A DNA stretch of 64,000 nt from Bacteroidales bacterium. Lineage in GTDB: Bacteria > Bacteroidota > Bacteroidia > Bacteroidales > Marinilabiliaceae. The translations under genes and the position numbers were made by a program. Where the stretch lies: the NCBI GenBank assembly GCA_024401355.1, contig JAKSLF010000004.1, positions 1 to 64,000 on the forward strand. The letters run 5' to 3'. Below the pieces are notes generated by a model, which worked only from the letters and a program-made list of their open reading frames with translations, did no database searches and was not told where the DNA came from. Within the stretch, counting starts at the first letter, position 1, and each line of letters opens with the position of its first letter. This document shows, piece by piece, positions 9,847 to 18,186 of the stretch.

Positions 9847-11067
9847 CTACAATGACACTTCTTTTCCACTGTCAAATGCTCGCAATTTTGCTTCACTATA
9901 TGTCGACTTAAGTTTTTTAAGTGCAGCCTCAGCATCACTTCTCTCCCTAAACTGACCCATGAGATACTCGTATGTCTTCTTGTCCTTGTGCCATTCCATC
10001 ACACGCTGACCATCTATCTCGGTCGGGAAGTCCAACGGATTGCTCGATGTTGCCAAACTTACCGTATAGACAAGTCCTACCATCGCCATACCATTGCCAG
10101 CATCAGAAAAATATGTATTCTTTCCAAAGTTTATTGCCGATATCTTTACGTATCTTGATGGATTCAAACGCACATCAACAAGCAGTCTGTTCAAATTCTC
10201 CGACGACTCAGCCAACTTGTCATACAGCTTCGAGTCGTTCAGCATCTTTCCTACCGTTCCCCTCGCACTGTCTACACTCTCTACCATCTGACCAAGCGAT
10301 GCCATGGTCTTGTTCAATGTTCCAACCAGCGAATCTACTCTGCTCTCTGCCAATTGCTGAGAAAATTTGCTCAGGCCATCCATCGTCAAATTTATGTTTC
10401 CACCCTGCTTCCCCAATGCCGACATCAAACTGTCAAGACCAGCCAGGCTCTCTGTCAAAACACCTCTTGCCGAGGTCATCTTCTCCACATTCCTGCTTAT
10501 CGTTTCCAGATTCTTGAGTGTCGCATCCAATGCCGATATAGCTTCAGCAAGTCGCTTGCCATTCTCTCCACCCAACAGGTCGTTGACACTTACTAGCATA
10601 GTGTCAACCTGCTCTACCATTATCTCCGCCTTATCTTTCAATGGCTCTATCTGGTCCAGTAGTCCCAGACGCAATCCCGATTCCAGCGTGTCACCACTTT
10701 CTGCTATGACTTTGCTCTCTCCCCATACAAGGTCTATACCCATACCACCAAGCAGGTCTGTCGAACAAATTATCGCCTTCGAATCCTTTGGCACATCAAG
10801 CCATTTATCCAGAGCCAATGTCACCTTGAATCTTCGCTCCTCTGGCTCGTCAGGACATATCTCTACACTTCTTACCGTGCCAACCTTAAATCCCTTGTAG
10901 TTTATCGGACTAGCATCTGTCAATCCGTTTACGTTATCATAGTAGCTGTAAAATCTGCAGCCTCTGAAAAACACGTCCTGACCTTTAAGATAGTTAACTC
11001 CCAGTAGCAACACCAAAAATGCCGCTATTGCAAACGCACCTATCTTAATATTTCTGTTTATTACCAT
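9847..11067 (-). CDS. mlaD: MCE/MlaD-family lipid transport protein with SPOR-like tail
   Basis: Membrane-anchored substrate-binding protein of an Mla-type phospholipid transport system. One N-terminal transmembrane helix (about 8-25) is followed by the MCE domain (about 36-115, with DNVNGLTDASPINYKGFKVG) and a long helical region (about 140-290) with regular Leu/Ser spacing that should form the coiled-coil needle. The last ~50 residues (TYEYLMGQFRERSDAEAALKKL near 355) look like a degenerate SPOR domain, which would bind denuded septal glycan. No MlaE permease or MlaF ATPase is adjacent. It lies between an amidase (20 bases) and dnaA (22 bases). Confidence 0.85.
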   Translation of the reverse strand: MVINRNIKIGAFAIAAFLVLLLGVNYLKGQDVFFRGCRFYSYYDNVNGLTDASPINYKGFKVGTVRSVEICPDEPEERRFKVTLALDKWLDVPKDSKAIICSTDLLGGMGIDLVWGESKVIAESGDTLESGLRLGLLDQIEPLKDKAEIMVEQVDTMLVSVNDLLGGENGKRLAEAISALDATLKNLETISRNVEKMTSARGVLTESLAGLDSLMSALGKQGGNINLTMDGLSKFSQQLAESRVDSLVGTLNKTMASLGQMVESVDSARGTVGKMLNDSKLYDKLAESSENLNRLLVDVRLNPSRYVKISAINFGKNTYFSDAGNGMAMVGLVYTVSLATSSNPLDFPTEIDGQRVMEWHKDKKTYEYLMGQFRERSDAEAALKKLKSTYSEAKLRAFDSGKEVSL

Positions 11068-11087
11068 TTCTTTATTCCTTTCTCAAA

Positions 11088-12227
11088 TCACTTCCGCTCG
11101 TTCTTTCGGGCATACTTCAAGTCAACTCGCTTGTCGTTCTCATACGCTACGATAAAGCAGTCGCTGTATTCACCCTTGACTTTCTTCTGAAGCTTCTGTA
11201 TATCTGAATATTTCTTTTCTTGCCCTATAAAGTATTTATAAACTGTCTTCCCTTTGCTCTCCTCTTTCTTCAACTCTACTTTCCCATATTTGTCCCCTAC
11301 CTTATCCAGCGGTTTCGATGTCGTTGCTATCTGAATCTTATACACTATTCCAGCAGACTCTTCCTTTACCGGTTCCTCCTTTTTCTGAGCTGTCGACACT
11401 TTATTCATTGCATCATACGTAGCCTTATATTGCTTCAACGCTTTGTATATCGAATATGTCAACTCTTCTTTGCCTTCGTCACTCATCATGTACTGCTCTT
11501 CTTTCTCGTTGCTCATGAATCCCAACTCAACTAGCACACTTGGCATCGATGTCTGTCTAAGAACCAAGAATCCAGCCTGCTTAACTCCTCTGTCTCCTCT
11601 TTCTGCCTTGACAAACGACTCCTGAATCTGCGACGCCATAACTATGCTGCTTTCCAAATATGCATTCGCCATAAGCTCAAACATAATATACGATTCTGGC
11701 TGTGTCGGGTCAAATCCCTCATACACGTTTTCATATCCGTCCTCAAGCACAATCACAGAGTTCTCCTTCTGAGCTACCTCCAAGTTATCTTTCGAACGAT
11801 GCAAACCTAGAACAAAGGTCTCCGCACCATATACGTCTTTCGACTTCGACGAGTTAGCATGTATCGAAATAAAGAGATCCGCCTTCGCCTTATTCGCTAT
11901 CTCCGCTCTCTTGTTCAATGGTATGAACACATCCGAATCACGCGTATAGGTGATGTTCAGCATCGGAAGACTGTCATTCAACAAACGACCAAGACGTAAT
12001 GCAACATCCAGCACAATGTCCTTCTCCTTTGCCTTCTTGCCCAACGCTCCCGGATCTTTGCCACCATGGCCAGCATCAAGCACTATCTTCGATAGTCCTC
12101 CTTGCGCAGATGTATGATTTTCCTGAGCAAAAACAACCACCGCCCCCAACACCATAAACGATGTCACGACGATAAGTTGTCTGGCACATTCCACCATCTT
12201 GGCCTTTATAACAAAAGTGTTTCTCAT
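11088..12227 (-). CDS. amiC: N-acetylmuramoyl-L-alanine amidase (AmiC-like)
   Basis: Zinc amidase that cuts the amide bond between MurNAc and the stem peptide, usually during cell separation. After a signal peptide ending near VVVFAQ comes an Amidase_3 domain with ligand motifs DAGHGGKDPG, SIHANSS and VELGFMSNEKEE. A linker then leads to a C-terminal SPOR-like region (VYKIQIATTSKPLD through DCFIVAYENDK), the usual arrangement in Bacteroidota. The frame extends upstream to a TTG at 12248, but that codon overlaps a promoter -7 box (12246-12253), so the ATG at 12227 is chosen. First gene of the amidase-mlaD-dnaA-DUF4301 run. Confidence 0.92.
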   Translation of the reverse strand: MRNTFVIKAKMVECARQLIVVTSFMVLGAVVVFAQENHTSAQGGLSKIVLDAGHGGKDPGALGKKAKEKDIVLDVALRLGRLLNDSLPMLNITYTRDSDVFIPLNKRAEIANKAKADLFISIHANSSKSKDVYGAETFVLGLHRSKDNLEVAQKENSVIVLEDGYENVYEGFDPTQPESYIMFELMANAYLESSIVMASQIQESFVKAERGDRGVKQAGFLVLRQTSMPSVLVELGFMSNEKEEQYMMSDEGKEELTYSIYKALKQYKATYDAMNKVSTAQKKEEPVKEESAGIVYKIQIATTSKPLDKVGDKYGKVELKKEESKGKTVYKYFIGQEKKYSDIQKLQKKVKGEYSDCFIVAYENDKRVDLKYARKNERK

Positions 12228-12245
12228 ATCTAATTTCACCTTTCG

Positions 12246-12253
12246 CAAAGATA
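12246..12253 (-). promoter_or_regulatory. -7 promoter box of the amidase-dnaA operon
   Basis: TATCTTTG on the minus strand matches the Bacteroides -7 consensus TAnnTTTG. It would start transcription about 13 bases before the ATG at 12227. The -33 element is not clear. Confidence 0.55.
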
Positions 12254-12342
12254 GAAAAAACTATCCAAACACACTACCTTTCAATCCTCTTTTTTACCCA
12301 CAATTTTAACCCTACTAATCCTCACTTCTCATACATAGCAAA

Positions 12343-12373
12343 TGGCGTCAGTCCCCAACAAGGAACGACGCCA
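12343..12373 (-). terminator. Terminator after MaoC-like gene
   Basis: TGGCGTC and GACGCCA (12343-12349 and 12367-12373) form a 7-bp stem, with A/T tracts on both sides, just downstream of the minus-strand MaoC-like gene. Confidence 0.65.
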
Positions 12374-12396
12374 ATTTTATATATCCTAACAATCCT

Positions 12397-12864
12397 CTAG
12401 TTGTTGAAATGATACAGGAAAACTATCTCACCTTCGTATGCAGGCTTCTTGCTGTTCTCCACCTCAAGTTTCACACCCATCGAGGCCTTTACTGTTCCTC
12501 TCAAGTTAACCACTGTGTTCACATTGACATGCAGACGAACTCGGCTTCCAACTACTACAGCCTGATTATATTTCAAATGCTCTATGCCATAGTTTATCTG
12601 GTCCTTGATGTTCTTTACTTCTACTATCTGCTCCCAAAGATGTGGCAATATCGACAATGTCAGATATCCATGAGCTATAGTATTTCCAAATGGAGATTCC
12701 TTCTTAGCTTTCTCCACGTCTACATGGATCCATTGGTGGTCCAATGTCGCATCAGCAAACAGATTTATCTGCTCCTGTGTGAATTCATGCCAGTCCGATA
12801 CGCCGAGTTCTTTTCCTACAAGCGACTCAAGCTCCTCAAAACTGCTAATAATTATCTTACCCAT
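12397..12864 (-). CDS. MaoC-like (R)-specific enoyl-CoA hydratase/dehydratase
   Basis: Single hot-dog-fold protein of about 155 residues related to MaoC/PhaJ dehydratases, which hydrate trans-2-enoyl thioesters. The catalytic stretch is visible: FADATLDHQWIHVD (Asp and His of the hydratase motif) followed by SPFGNTIAHGYLTLS. The ATG at 12864 is used because longer starts up to 12912 would place the start codon inside the terminator hairpin of the preceding ribosomal operon; AAAGAAGGT precedes the chosen ATG. Single gene with its own terminator. Substrate not predictable from context. Confidence 0.85.
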   Translation of the reverse strand: MGKIIISSFEELESLVGKELGVSDWHEFTQEQINLFADATLDHQWIHVDVEKAKKESPFGNTIAHGYLTLSILPHLWEQIVEVKNIKDQINYGIEHLKYNQAVVVGSRVRLHVNVNTVVNLRGTVKASMGVKLEVENSKKPAYEGEIVFLYHFNN

Positions 12865-12892
12865 ACCTTCTTTATTAGTTTGTCCATCATAT

Positions 12893-12927
12893 AAAAAAAG
12901 GCCATCCAACACCCGCTGGACGGCCTT
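12893..12927 (-). terminator. Terminator of DUF4295-rpmG-rpmB operon
   Basis: AAGGCCATCC (12898-12907) pairs with GGACGGCCTT (12918-12927) with one mismatch; on the minus strand the stem is followed by a run of seven T. It lies 18 bases after the DUF4295 stop. Confidence 0.85.
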
Positions 12928-12945
12928 ATTCTATTAGTCGTCAGA

Positions 12946-13101
12946 CTACTTCTTTGCGAAATAATCCTTAACCTCGTCTGCTGTCATCATCTCCTCATGG
13001 AAAATGTATGCACCAGTCTTTGGCGACTTAATCATCTTTATTGCCTTAACGTGACCAACTTTGTCACCCGTCTTAAGGGTTGCTACTACTTTCTTTGCCA
13101 T
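12946..13101 (-). CDS. DUF4295 small ribosome-associated protein (bL38-like)
   Basis: A 51-residue, Lys-rich protein starting MAKKVVATLKTGDKVGHV and ending DYFAKK. It matches DUF4295, a tiny family found only in Bacteroidota and always encoded beside rpmG and rpmB. From memory, cryo-EM of a Bacteroidota ribosome identified a phylum-specific large-subunit protein of this type, named bL38; the operon position fits that role. It lies 26 bases downstream of rpmG and ends just before the operon terminator. Confidence 0.88.
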   Translation of the reverse strand: MAKKVVATLKTGDKVGHVKAIKMIKSPKTGAYIFHEEMMTADEVKDYFAKK

Positions 13102-13127
13102 AGTACTTCTATTTTATTTCACGTTAA

Positions 13128-13316
13128 TTACTTAATCTCTCTGTGAAGAGTTACCTTCTTCAAGAATGGATTATACTTCATACGCTCCAAACGGTCTGGA
13201 GTGTTCTTGCGGTTCTTTGTGGTAATGTAACGCGACATACCTGCAACGCCGCTTTCCTTCTGCTCAGTACATTCAAGAACTACCTGAACACGATTACCTT
13301 TAGCTTTCTTTGCCAT
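13128..13316 (-). CDS. rpmG: Large-subunit ribosomal protein bL33
   Basis: The 62-residue sequence ([20 protein letters not shown], then [20 protein letters not shown] and a basic tail) is bL33. It has a single Cys and lacks the two CxxC pairs, so it is the zinc-free (C-) form, independent of zinc supply. It sits between rpmB (15 bases upstream) and the DUF4295 gene in a ribosomal operon. Confidence 0.97.
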   Translation of the reverse strand: MAKKAKGNRVQVVLECTEQKESGVAGMSRYITTKNRKNTPDRLERMKYNPFLKKVTLHREIK

Positions 13317-13331
13317 TGTTGTATGCCTTTA

Positions 13332-13574
13332 TTAGATTTTACCAATTAAACCCTTTTCATTCGCACGCTTAAGTGCTGCCTGAATACCTATCTTATTGAT
13401 AAGACGCAGACCTGCGCAAGACACCTTAAGTGTTACCCAACGCTCTTCTTCTGGAATGAAGAACTTCTTTGTGAAGAGGTTTGGATCAAAAGATCTCTTC
13501 GTTCTTCTCTTTGAGTGAGAAACATTGTTTCCCGACTGTGCAGAGATGCCTGTTATCTGACAAATTCTTGACAT
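13332..13574 (-). CDS. rpmB: Large-subunit ribosomal protein bL28
   Basis: An 80-residue basic protein, [20 protein letters not shown] with [14 protein letters not shown], the conserved core of bL28, and a C-terminal GLRLINKIG segment. The zinc-binding Cys pairs of C+ forms are absent. First gene of the rpmB-rpmG-DUF4295 operon, with two likely promoters upstream. Confidence 0.97.
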   Translation of the reverse strand: MSRICQITGISAQSGNNVSHSKRRTKRSFDPNLFTKKFFIPEEERWVTLKVSCAGLRLINKIGIQAALKRANEKGLIGKI

Positions 13575-13611
13575 TGCTTAATTCTTTTCGGATACTTTTC
13601 AAACACGGGCG

Positions 13612-13642
13612 CAAAATTGAGAATTATTTCTGAATAATGCAA
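13612..13642 (-). promoter_or_regulatory. Proximal promoter of rpmB operon
   Basis: On the minus strand, TTGC, 19 bases, CAATTTTG; one mismatch to the Bacteroides -7 consensus. The start would be about 30 bases upstream of rpmB. Confidence 0.6.
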
Positions 13643-13795
13643 ACTCTTGGAGCATTTTTTGCTCCGAAGCAACATTTTTTCACAACTACAGCCCGGTTGC
13701 ATCTTCCTTGCTGCCTTGTCATGAGTTTGTCGCTTCCATTGGAGAAGAGTGAGCCTGCCTAAAACAGAACTAAGCTTCTTTTTGAAAACCCAGCG

Positions 13796-13826
13796 CAAAA
13801 TTACACTATTTTTTATTCAATTCCAA
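13796..13826 (-). promoter_or_regulatory. Distal promoter of rpmB operon
   Basis: On the minus strand, TTGG, 19 bases, TAATTTTG, a full match to the Bacteroides -7 box at consensus spacing. It would give a ~215-base leader containing the hairpin at 13649-13665. Confidence 0.7.
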
Positions 13827-13886
13827 GACTTTAACCCCTATTTTTTTCACTATATCAATTCATTACCGCTCCCACTCTAACCACAA

Positions 13887-13915
13887 ATGGCAGTCAGGAC
13901 CATCCCAACTGCCAT
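13887..13915 (-). terminator. 3' hairpin of rho
   Basis: ATGGCAGT (13887-13894) and ACTGCCAT (13908-13915) form a perfect 8-bp stem 27 bases after the rho stop codon. The following T tract is short, so termination may be weak. Confidence 0.45.
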
Positions 13916-13942
13916 CATTTATATTCCTGCTATTCGCTCCCG

Positions 13943-15748
13943 CTATCCATTCATAGATATAAGGAACTCTTCGTTGCTCGACGATTTCTTTATCGCATCC
14001 ACAAGGAAGGTCATCGCTTCCTCCGGAGTGCGGTCCGCCAAGCCCTTGTTCCTCAATACCCACATTCTGTTCAAGGTATTGCGATCCTGGAGCAAATCAT
14101 CCCTTCGCGTACTTGACATGTTCACGTCTACGGCTGGGAATATACGCTTGTTCGACAACTTTCTGTCAAGCTGCAACTCCATGTTACCCGTTCCCTTGAA
14201 TTCCTCAAAGATCACGTCATCCATCTTCGAACCTGTCTCAGTCAATGCTGTCGCAATGATTGTCAGCGAGCCTCCGTCCTCTATGTTTCGAGCCGCACCA
14301 AAGAATCTCTTCGGCTTGTGAAGCGCATTGGCATCCACACCACCCGACAATACCTTGCCCGACGCAGGTGATACCGTATTATATGCTCGAGCCAAACGTG
14401 TTATCGAGTCAAGCAGTATCACTACATCATGACCACACTCAACCATTCTCTTCGCCTTCTCCAACACTATGTTCGCGATCTTTACATGACGCTCAGCTGG
14501 CTCATCAAATGTCGATGATATCACTTCCGCATTCACCGATCTAGCCATATCTGTCACTTCCTCCGGACGTTCGTCTATCAAAAGTATCATCATGTACACC
14601 TCAGGATGATTGTCTGCTATCACGTTCGCTATATCCTTCAGCAGCATTGTCTTACCTGTCTTTGGCTGAGCAACTATCAGACCTCGCTGTCCCTTGCCTA
14701 TCGGAGAGAACAAGTCGACTATTCGGGTCGAGATGTTTGCCTTCTTGCCCGACGACAGGTTAAACTTCTCGTTCGGGAATATTGGAGTCATGTGCTCAAA
14801 CTGCACTCTGTCTCTGATTTCATCTGGCGACTTGCCGTTTACGCTGAGCACTTTCACCATAGGGAAGAATTTCTCACCCTCTCTTGGTGGACGTACCGTA
14901 CATGTCACGGTATCACCCGTTCTGAGACCATAGTTCTTTATCTGGTTCTGACCTACATAGACGTCATCTGGCGATGTCAGATAGTTGTAGTCCGCCGATC
15001 TTAGGAAGCCAAATCCATCAGGGATTATCTCAAGAACTCCCGTGGCTGTCACTATTCCCTCAAAGTCGTATGGCTGCTCAACTGGCTCTTTCTGCTGTCT
15101 GCCATACTTCTCTCTCGATGGCATAGGCTGCTGCTGAACTGGCTCCTGCAAACCCGAATCTTCAAGATACTTCTGCTCTCTTATCTCCTCCTGGCGCTTC
15201 AGAATCTCTTCTATCGACATCATCTTCTCACCAGAATTCTCTCGGCTGTCACGTCCTCTGAAGTCATTTGTTCGCTCCCTCTTCCAGTCTTTCTGACCAG
15301 GCATTTCTACGCTGTCAATACGAGGACGCCTCTTCTTGTTGTCTGCTGGCTTTTCAGCAAATGTGTCAAATATCTTCCCGATGACATCATCAAAATCCAT
15401 CACCGGAACATCTGCTGACGCATCAGCCTTTTGCGGTTCTTCAACTTCCTTGGCAGAATCAACTTTCTCTGCAGATTTCTCTTCTACAGGCACAGCACCA
15501 TCTGCCACGCCTTCTTCTTGCGACGATGGCACATCCGGAATCTCCAGCACATACTCTGCCTTTGTTGCCTTGCGGCCTTTCTTCTTTGGCACTTCTACTA
15601 CTGGTGACTCCACTTCAGTCGACGAACTAAGAATTTTTTCGATTAGCTCCTTTTTCTTATACTGCTCTACCCTGCTCAAGCCAATCTCTCTGGCAATCTT
15701 TCTGAGTTCGGGCATAAGCTTTTCACTAAGCTCCGAATAGCTATACAT
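13943..15748 (-). CDS. rho: Transcription termination factor Rho with disordered insert
   Basis: Hexameric RNA-dependent ATPase that ends transcription. 601 residues against about 420 in E. coli. Residues 1-42 are the Rho N-terminal helical domain; about 43-230 are a charged, Pro/Glu/Lys/Arg-rich, probably disordered insert; the cold-shock RNA-binding domain starts near 237 ([14 protein letters not shown]); the motor has P-loop AQPKTGKT (360-367), Walker [11 protein letters not shown] (388-397), the Q-loop/R-loop region ([20 protein letters not shown]) and C-terminal SSTRRDDLL. All motor motifs are intact. The insert is typical of Bacteroidota Rho and has been reported to drive condensate formation in Bacteroides. 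Confidence 0.97.
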   Translation of the reverse strand: MYSYSELSEKLMPELRKIAREIGLSRVEQYKKKELIEKILSSSTEVESPVVEVPKKKGRKATKAEYVLEIPDVPSSQEEGVADGAVPVEEKSAEKVDSAKEVEEPQKADASADVPVMDFDDVIGKIFDTFAEKPADNKKRRPRIDSVEMPGQKDWKRERTNDFRGRDSRENSGEKMMSIEEILKRQEEIREQKYLEDSGLQEPVQQQPMPSREKYGRQQKEPVEQPYDFEGIVTATGVLEIIPDGFGFLRSADYNYLTSPDDVYVGQNQIKNYGLRTGDTVTCTVRPPREGEKFFPMVKVLSVNGKSPDEIRDRVQFEHMTPIFPNEKFNLSSGKKANISTRIVDLFSPIGKGQRGLIVAQPKTGKTMLLKDIANVIADNHPEVYMMILLIDERPEEVTDMARSVNAEVISSTFDEPAERHVKIANIVLEKAKRMVECGHDVVILLDSITRLARAYNTVSPASGKVLSGGVDANALHKPKRFFGAARNIEDGGSLTIIATALTETGSKMDDVIFEEFKGTGNMELQLDRKLSNKRIFPAVDVNMSSTRRDDLLQDRNTLNRMWVLRNKGLADRTPEEAMTFLVDAIKKSSSNEEFLISMNG

Positions 15749-15770
15749 TTTTGTTGTCTGTATTTTTTAC

Positions 15771-15790
15771 TCTAGGAATTTCGTTCTAGA
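15771..15790 (-). promoter_or_regulatory. Inverted repeat in rho leader
   Basis: TCTAG and CTAGA, ten bases apart, lie between the predicted promoter and the rho start codon. It could be a leader hairpin or operator for autoregulation; no direct support. Confidence 0.3.
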
Positions 15791-15804
15791 AACTGAACGA
15801 CACT

Positions 15805-15834
15805 GCAAATATACACTCTTTTTCTGAAATACAA
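15805..15834 (-). promoter_or_regulatory. Promoter of rho
   Basis: On the minus strand, TTG, 18-19 bases, TATATTTG, matching the Bacteroides -7 consensus. Leader of about 50 bases to the rho ATG at 15748. Confidence 0.6.
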
Positions 15835-15964
15835 CTCTTTCCCTGGCTTTTTTCAGCAAAAAACTTTCATCACCCAACACAATAAAACAAAAGAAAGCAG
15901 GCAGCGACTCTTCATCTCTGCCCACTCCTTGCCATTTCATAATGGCTTATTATCTTTCTGTCTC

Positions 15965-18022
15965 CTACATCAATTCAACACTTCTCTTGATGAATTTTGT
16001 AAGACTCTCGCCCTTGAGCATTCCGTTCGACAAAAGTGCAAGGTCAATAAGCTGCGACACGCTCTTCTCGCTCTTCGCAAAGTCTGCCAAGATACCGTTC
16101 TTCTTTGTCTGAAGTTCCGAAATCTCTTTCTCTACGTCGCTGAGCGCATCTTTGTCTGCCTGAGCTATCTCGTCGTCTTTCTTGCCTTCTTTTGCCTTGT
16201 TGAGCTCAGCCTTCTTTGTGTTGGCTATGTCCATGTCCGCATATACTGGTGCAAGGACCGATTTAGTCTTGCTCTGAAGTGCATCGATGAGTTTCTTTAC
16301 TTTCGGATGATTGCCGTTCACTACTATGTTGAATGAGTCTGGCATCTCACCATAGAACGACATCATGCCACCCTGCATCGAACTCATCTCTTTCATTCTT
16401 CTCATCCACTCGTTCTGCGTAACAACTACTGGCATGTCTTCTTCACCCAGCGCCTCTACACTTACTGTGAATGTCGCCTTGTCAAGTGTTGGAAGTTCCG
16501 CACGGAATGCCTCTTCTACTTCACTCTTCTCACGTGTCGTGAGGCTCAACTCCTGTACGTTGTCTTTTACTATCAGCTTGTCTATCACGTCCGAGTCAAC
16601 TCGTGTGAAGCGCGATTTCTCCCACTTCTGCTCAAGCTGGTTCACAACTGGTGTGTCAAGCTGTCCATCAAGCAGCAACACGTTATATCCTTTGTTCTTC
16701 GCTGCTTCCACAAATGTATACTGTGTCTGCTTGTCTGTTGTATATAGGTATATAAGGTTGCCGTCTTTGTCTGTCTGCTCACCCTTGATGAGTTCTTTGT
16801 ATTCGTCAAATGTGAAGTACTTGCCGTCTACGTCTTTCAACAAGGCAAATTTCGACGCTCTCTCAAAGAATTTCTCGTCTGTAAGCATTCCATATTCGAT
16901 GAATATCTTCAGGTCGTCCCACTTCTCCTCAAATGCTTTCCTGTCTTTCTTGAATATATCCTCTAGACTGTCTGCCACTTTCTTCGTGATATGGTTCGAT
17001 ATCTTCTTCACGTTGCCGTCACTCTGCAAGTACGATCTCGATACGTTCAGCGGAATGTCTGGCGAGTCTATCACACCATGCAGCAATGTCAAGAAGTCTG
17101 GAACTATTCCCTCTACCGAGTCTGTCACAAACACCTGGTTGCAATACAACTGTATCTTGTTCCTGCTCAGGTCGATGTTCTGCTTTATCTTTGGGAAGTA
17201 AAGTATGCCTGTCAGGTTAAATGGATAGTCTACATTAAGGTGTATGTGGAACAATGGCTCGTCCATCTGCATAGGATAAAGCTCCCTGTAGAATTTCGAG
17301 TAGTCCTCTTCTTTCAAGTCCGCAGGCTTCTTCACCCATGCCGGCTCTGTGTTGTTTATTACGTTGTCTTCTTCTGTCTCTACCTGCTTCCCATCTTTCC
17401 ACTCTGTCTTCTTGCCACCTACTATTTTTATAGGTAAGAATTTGCAGTATTTGTTCAGCAACTCGTTTATCTTCGTCTGGTCGCAGAATGCCATTTCATC
17501 TTCGCTCACGTGCATGATGATTTCTGTTCCGCGGTCATCCTTCTCGATGTCTTCCAATACGTATTCCGGATCACCTGTACACTCCCAGCGTACTGCCTGA
17601 GCTCCATCCTTGTAGCTCTTTGTCTTGATCTCTACTTTGTCCGACACCATGAACGACGAATAGAAGCCAAGGCCAAAGTGACCTATTATTGTTGCTGCAT
17701 CGTCTTTGTGCTTCTCCAGAAATTCCTCTGCTCCCGAGAATGCTATCTGGTTGATATATTTCTCTACTTCGTCTCGTGTCATGCCGATGCCTCGGTCTGT
17801 CACCGTGATTGTCTTGGCATCCTTGTCTACTGTTACTGTCACTTTAAGGTCACCAAGCTCACCCTTGAATTCACCGCTCTGCGCAAGCACTTTGAGCTTC
17901 TGTGTCGCATCTACACCATTCGACACTATCTCACGCAGAAATATGTCGTGGTCCGAATAAAGAAATTTCTTGATGATAGGAAACAAGTCCTTGGTCGATA
18001 CACCAATCTTTCCAGTTGCCAT
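15965..18022 (-). CDS. htpG: Molecular chaperone HtpG (Hsp90)
   Basis: ATP-dependent Hsp90 chaperone, 685 residues. The N-terminal GHKL ATPase domain has EIVSNGVDA (Glu and Asn of motif N1, with Gly-Val where Ala-Ser or Ala-Val is usual), DRGIGMTRDE, and GHFGLGFYSSFMV. The middle domain carries the catalytic-Arg region (LNVSRSYLQSD), and the C-terminal dimerisation domain follows from about 510 and includes a short charged stretch near 625-655. Standalone minus-strand gene. Upstream lie a TGGCAG direct repeat (18134-18150) and the 275-bp repeat element. No strong terminator is evident after its stop. Confidence 0.97.
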   Translation of the reverse strand: MATGKIGVSTKDLFPIIKKFLYSDHDIFLREIVSNGVDATQKLKVLAQSGEFKGELGDLKVTVTVDKDAKTITVTDRGIGMTRDEVEKYINQIAFSGAEEFLEKHKDDAATIIGHFGLGFYSSFMVSDKVEIKTKSYKDGAQAVRWECTGDPEYVLEDIEKDDRGTEIIMHVSEDEMAFCDQTKINELLNKYCKFLPIKIVGGKKTEWKDGKQVETEEDNVINNTEPAWVKKPADLKEEDYSKFYRELYPMQMDEPLFHIHLNVDYPFNLTGILYFPKIKQNIDLSRNKIQLYCNQVFVTDSVEGIVPDFLTLLHGVIDSPDIPLNVSRSYLQSDGNVKKISNHITKKVADSLEDIFKKDRKAFEEKWDDLKIFIEYGMLTDEKFFERASKFALLKDVDGKYFTFDEYKELIKGEQTDKDGNLIYLYTTDKQTQYTFVEAAKNKGYNVLLLDGQLDTPVVNQLEQKWEKSRFTRVDSDVIDKLIVKDNVQELSLTTREKSEVEEAFRAELPTLDKATFTVSVEALGEEDMPVVVTQNEWMRRMKEMSSMQGGMMSFYGEMPDSFNIVVNGNHPKVKKLIDALQSKTKSVLAPVYADMDIANTKKAELNKAKEGKKDDEIAQADKDALSDVEKEISELQTKKNGILADFAKSEKSVSQLIDLALLSNGMLKGESLTKFIKRSVELM

Positions 18023-18133
18023 AGCTATATCTTTTTTTATTTGTTACTTTTTTCATCCGACGTCTTGCTGACGCCACATCCCTTTTATCAATTCCTGTGC
18101 CAAACAACTTCTTGTCACCTTTTCACGACTTTT

Positions 18134-18150
18134 TGGCAGAATTCTGGCAG
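18134..18150. promoter_or_regulatory. TGGCAG direct repeat / palindrome upstream of htpG
   Basis: TGGCAG occurs twice 11 bases apart (18134-18139, 18145-18150) around the perfect palindrome CAGAATTCTG. It lies about 115 bases upstream of the htpG start and is a candidate operator for a heat-shock regulator; it is not the CIRCE sequence. Confidence 0.3.
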
Positions 18151-18186
18151 TCAACTATGACGTTATGACATATCGAAGTCAAAAAT

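Larger units (their letters stand above)
13575..13942. other. rho-rpmB intergenic region (368 bases)
   Basis: No credible gene. It holds two minus-strand promoters for the ribosomal operon (13612-13642 and 13796-13826), a hairpin GGAGCA-5-TGCTCC at 13649-13665 that would fall in the leader of the long transcript, and the rho 3' hairpin at 13887-13915. An 81-codon open frame overlaps both promoters and lacks the look of a protein. Confidence 0.6.

Noticed and set aside
11088..12248. TTG start of the amidase at 12248
   Set aside because: It overlaps the predicted -7 promoter box, and the ATG at 12227 begins the signal peptide region.
12397..12912. Longer start for the MaoC-like protein at 12912
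   Set aside because: The start codon would lie inside the terminator hairpin of the preceding operon; ATG at 12864 fits the family.
13553..13798. 81-codon minus-strand frame between rho and rpmB
   Set aside because: It overlaps two promoters, a leader hairpin and the start of rpmB, and its sequence has no protein-like pattern.
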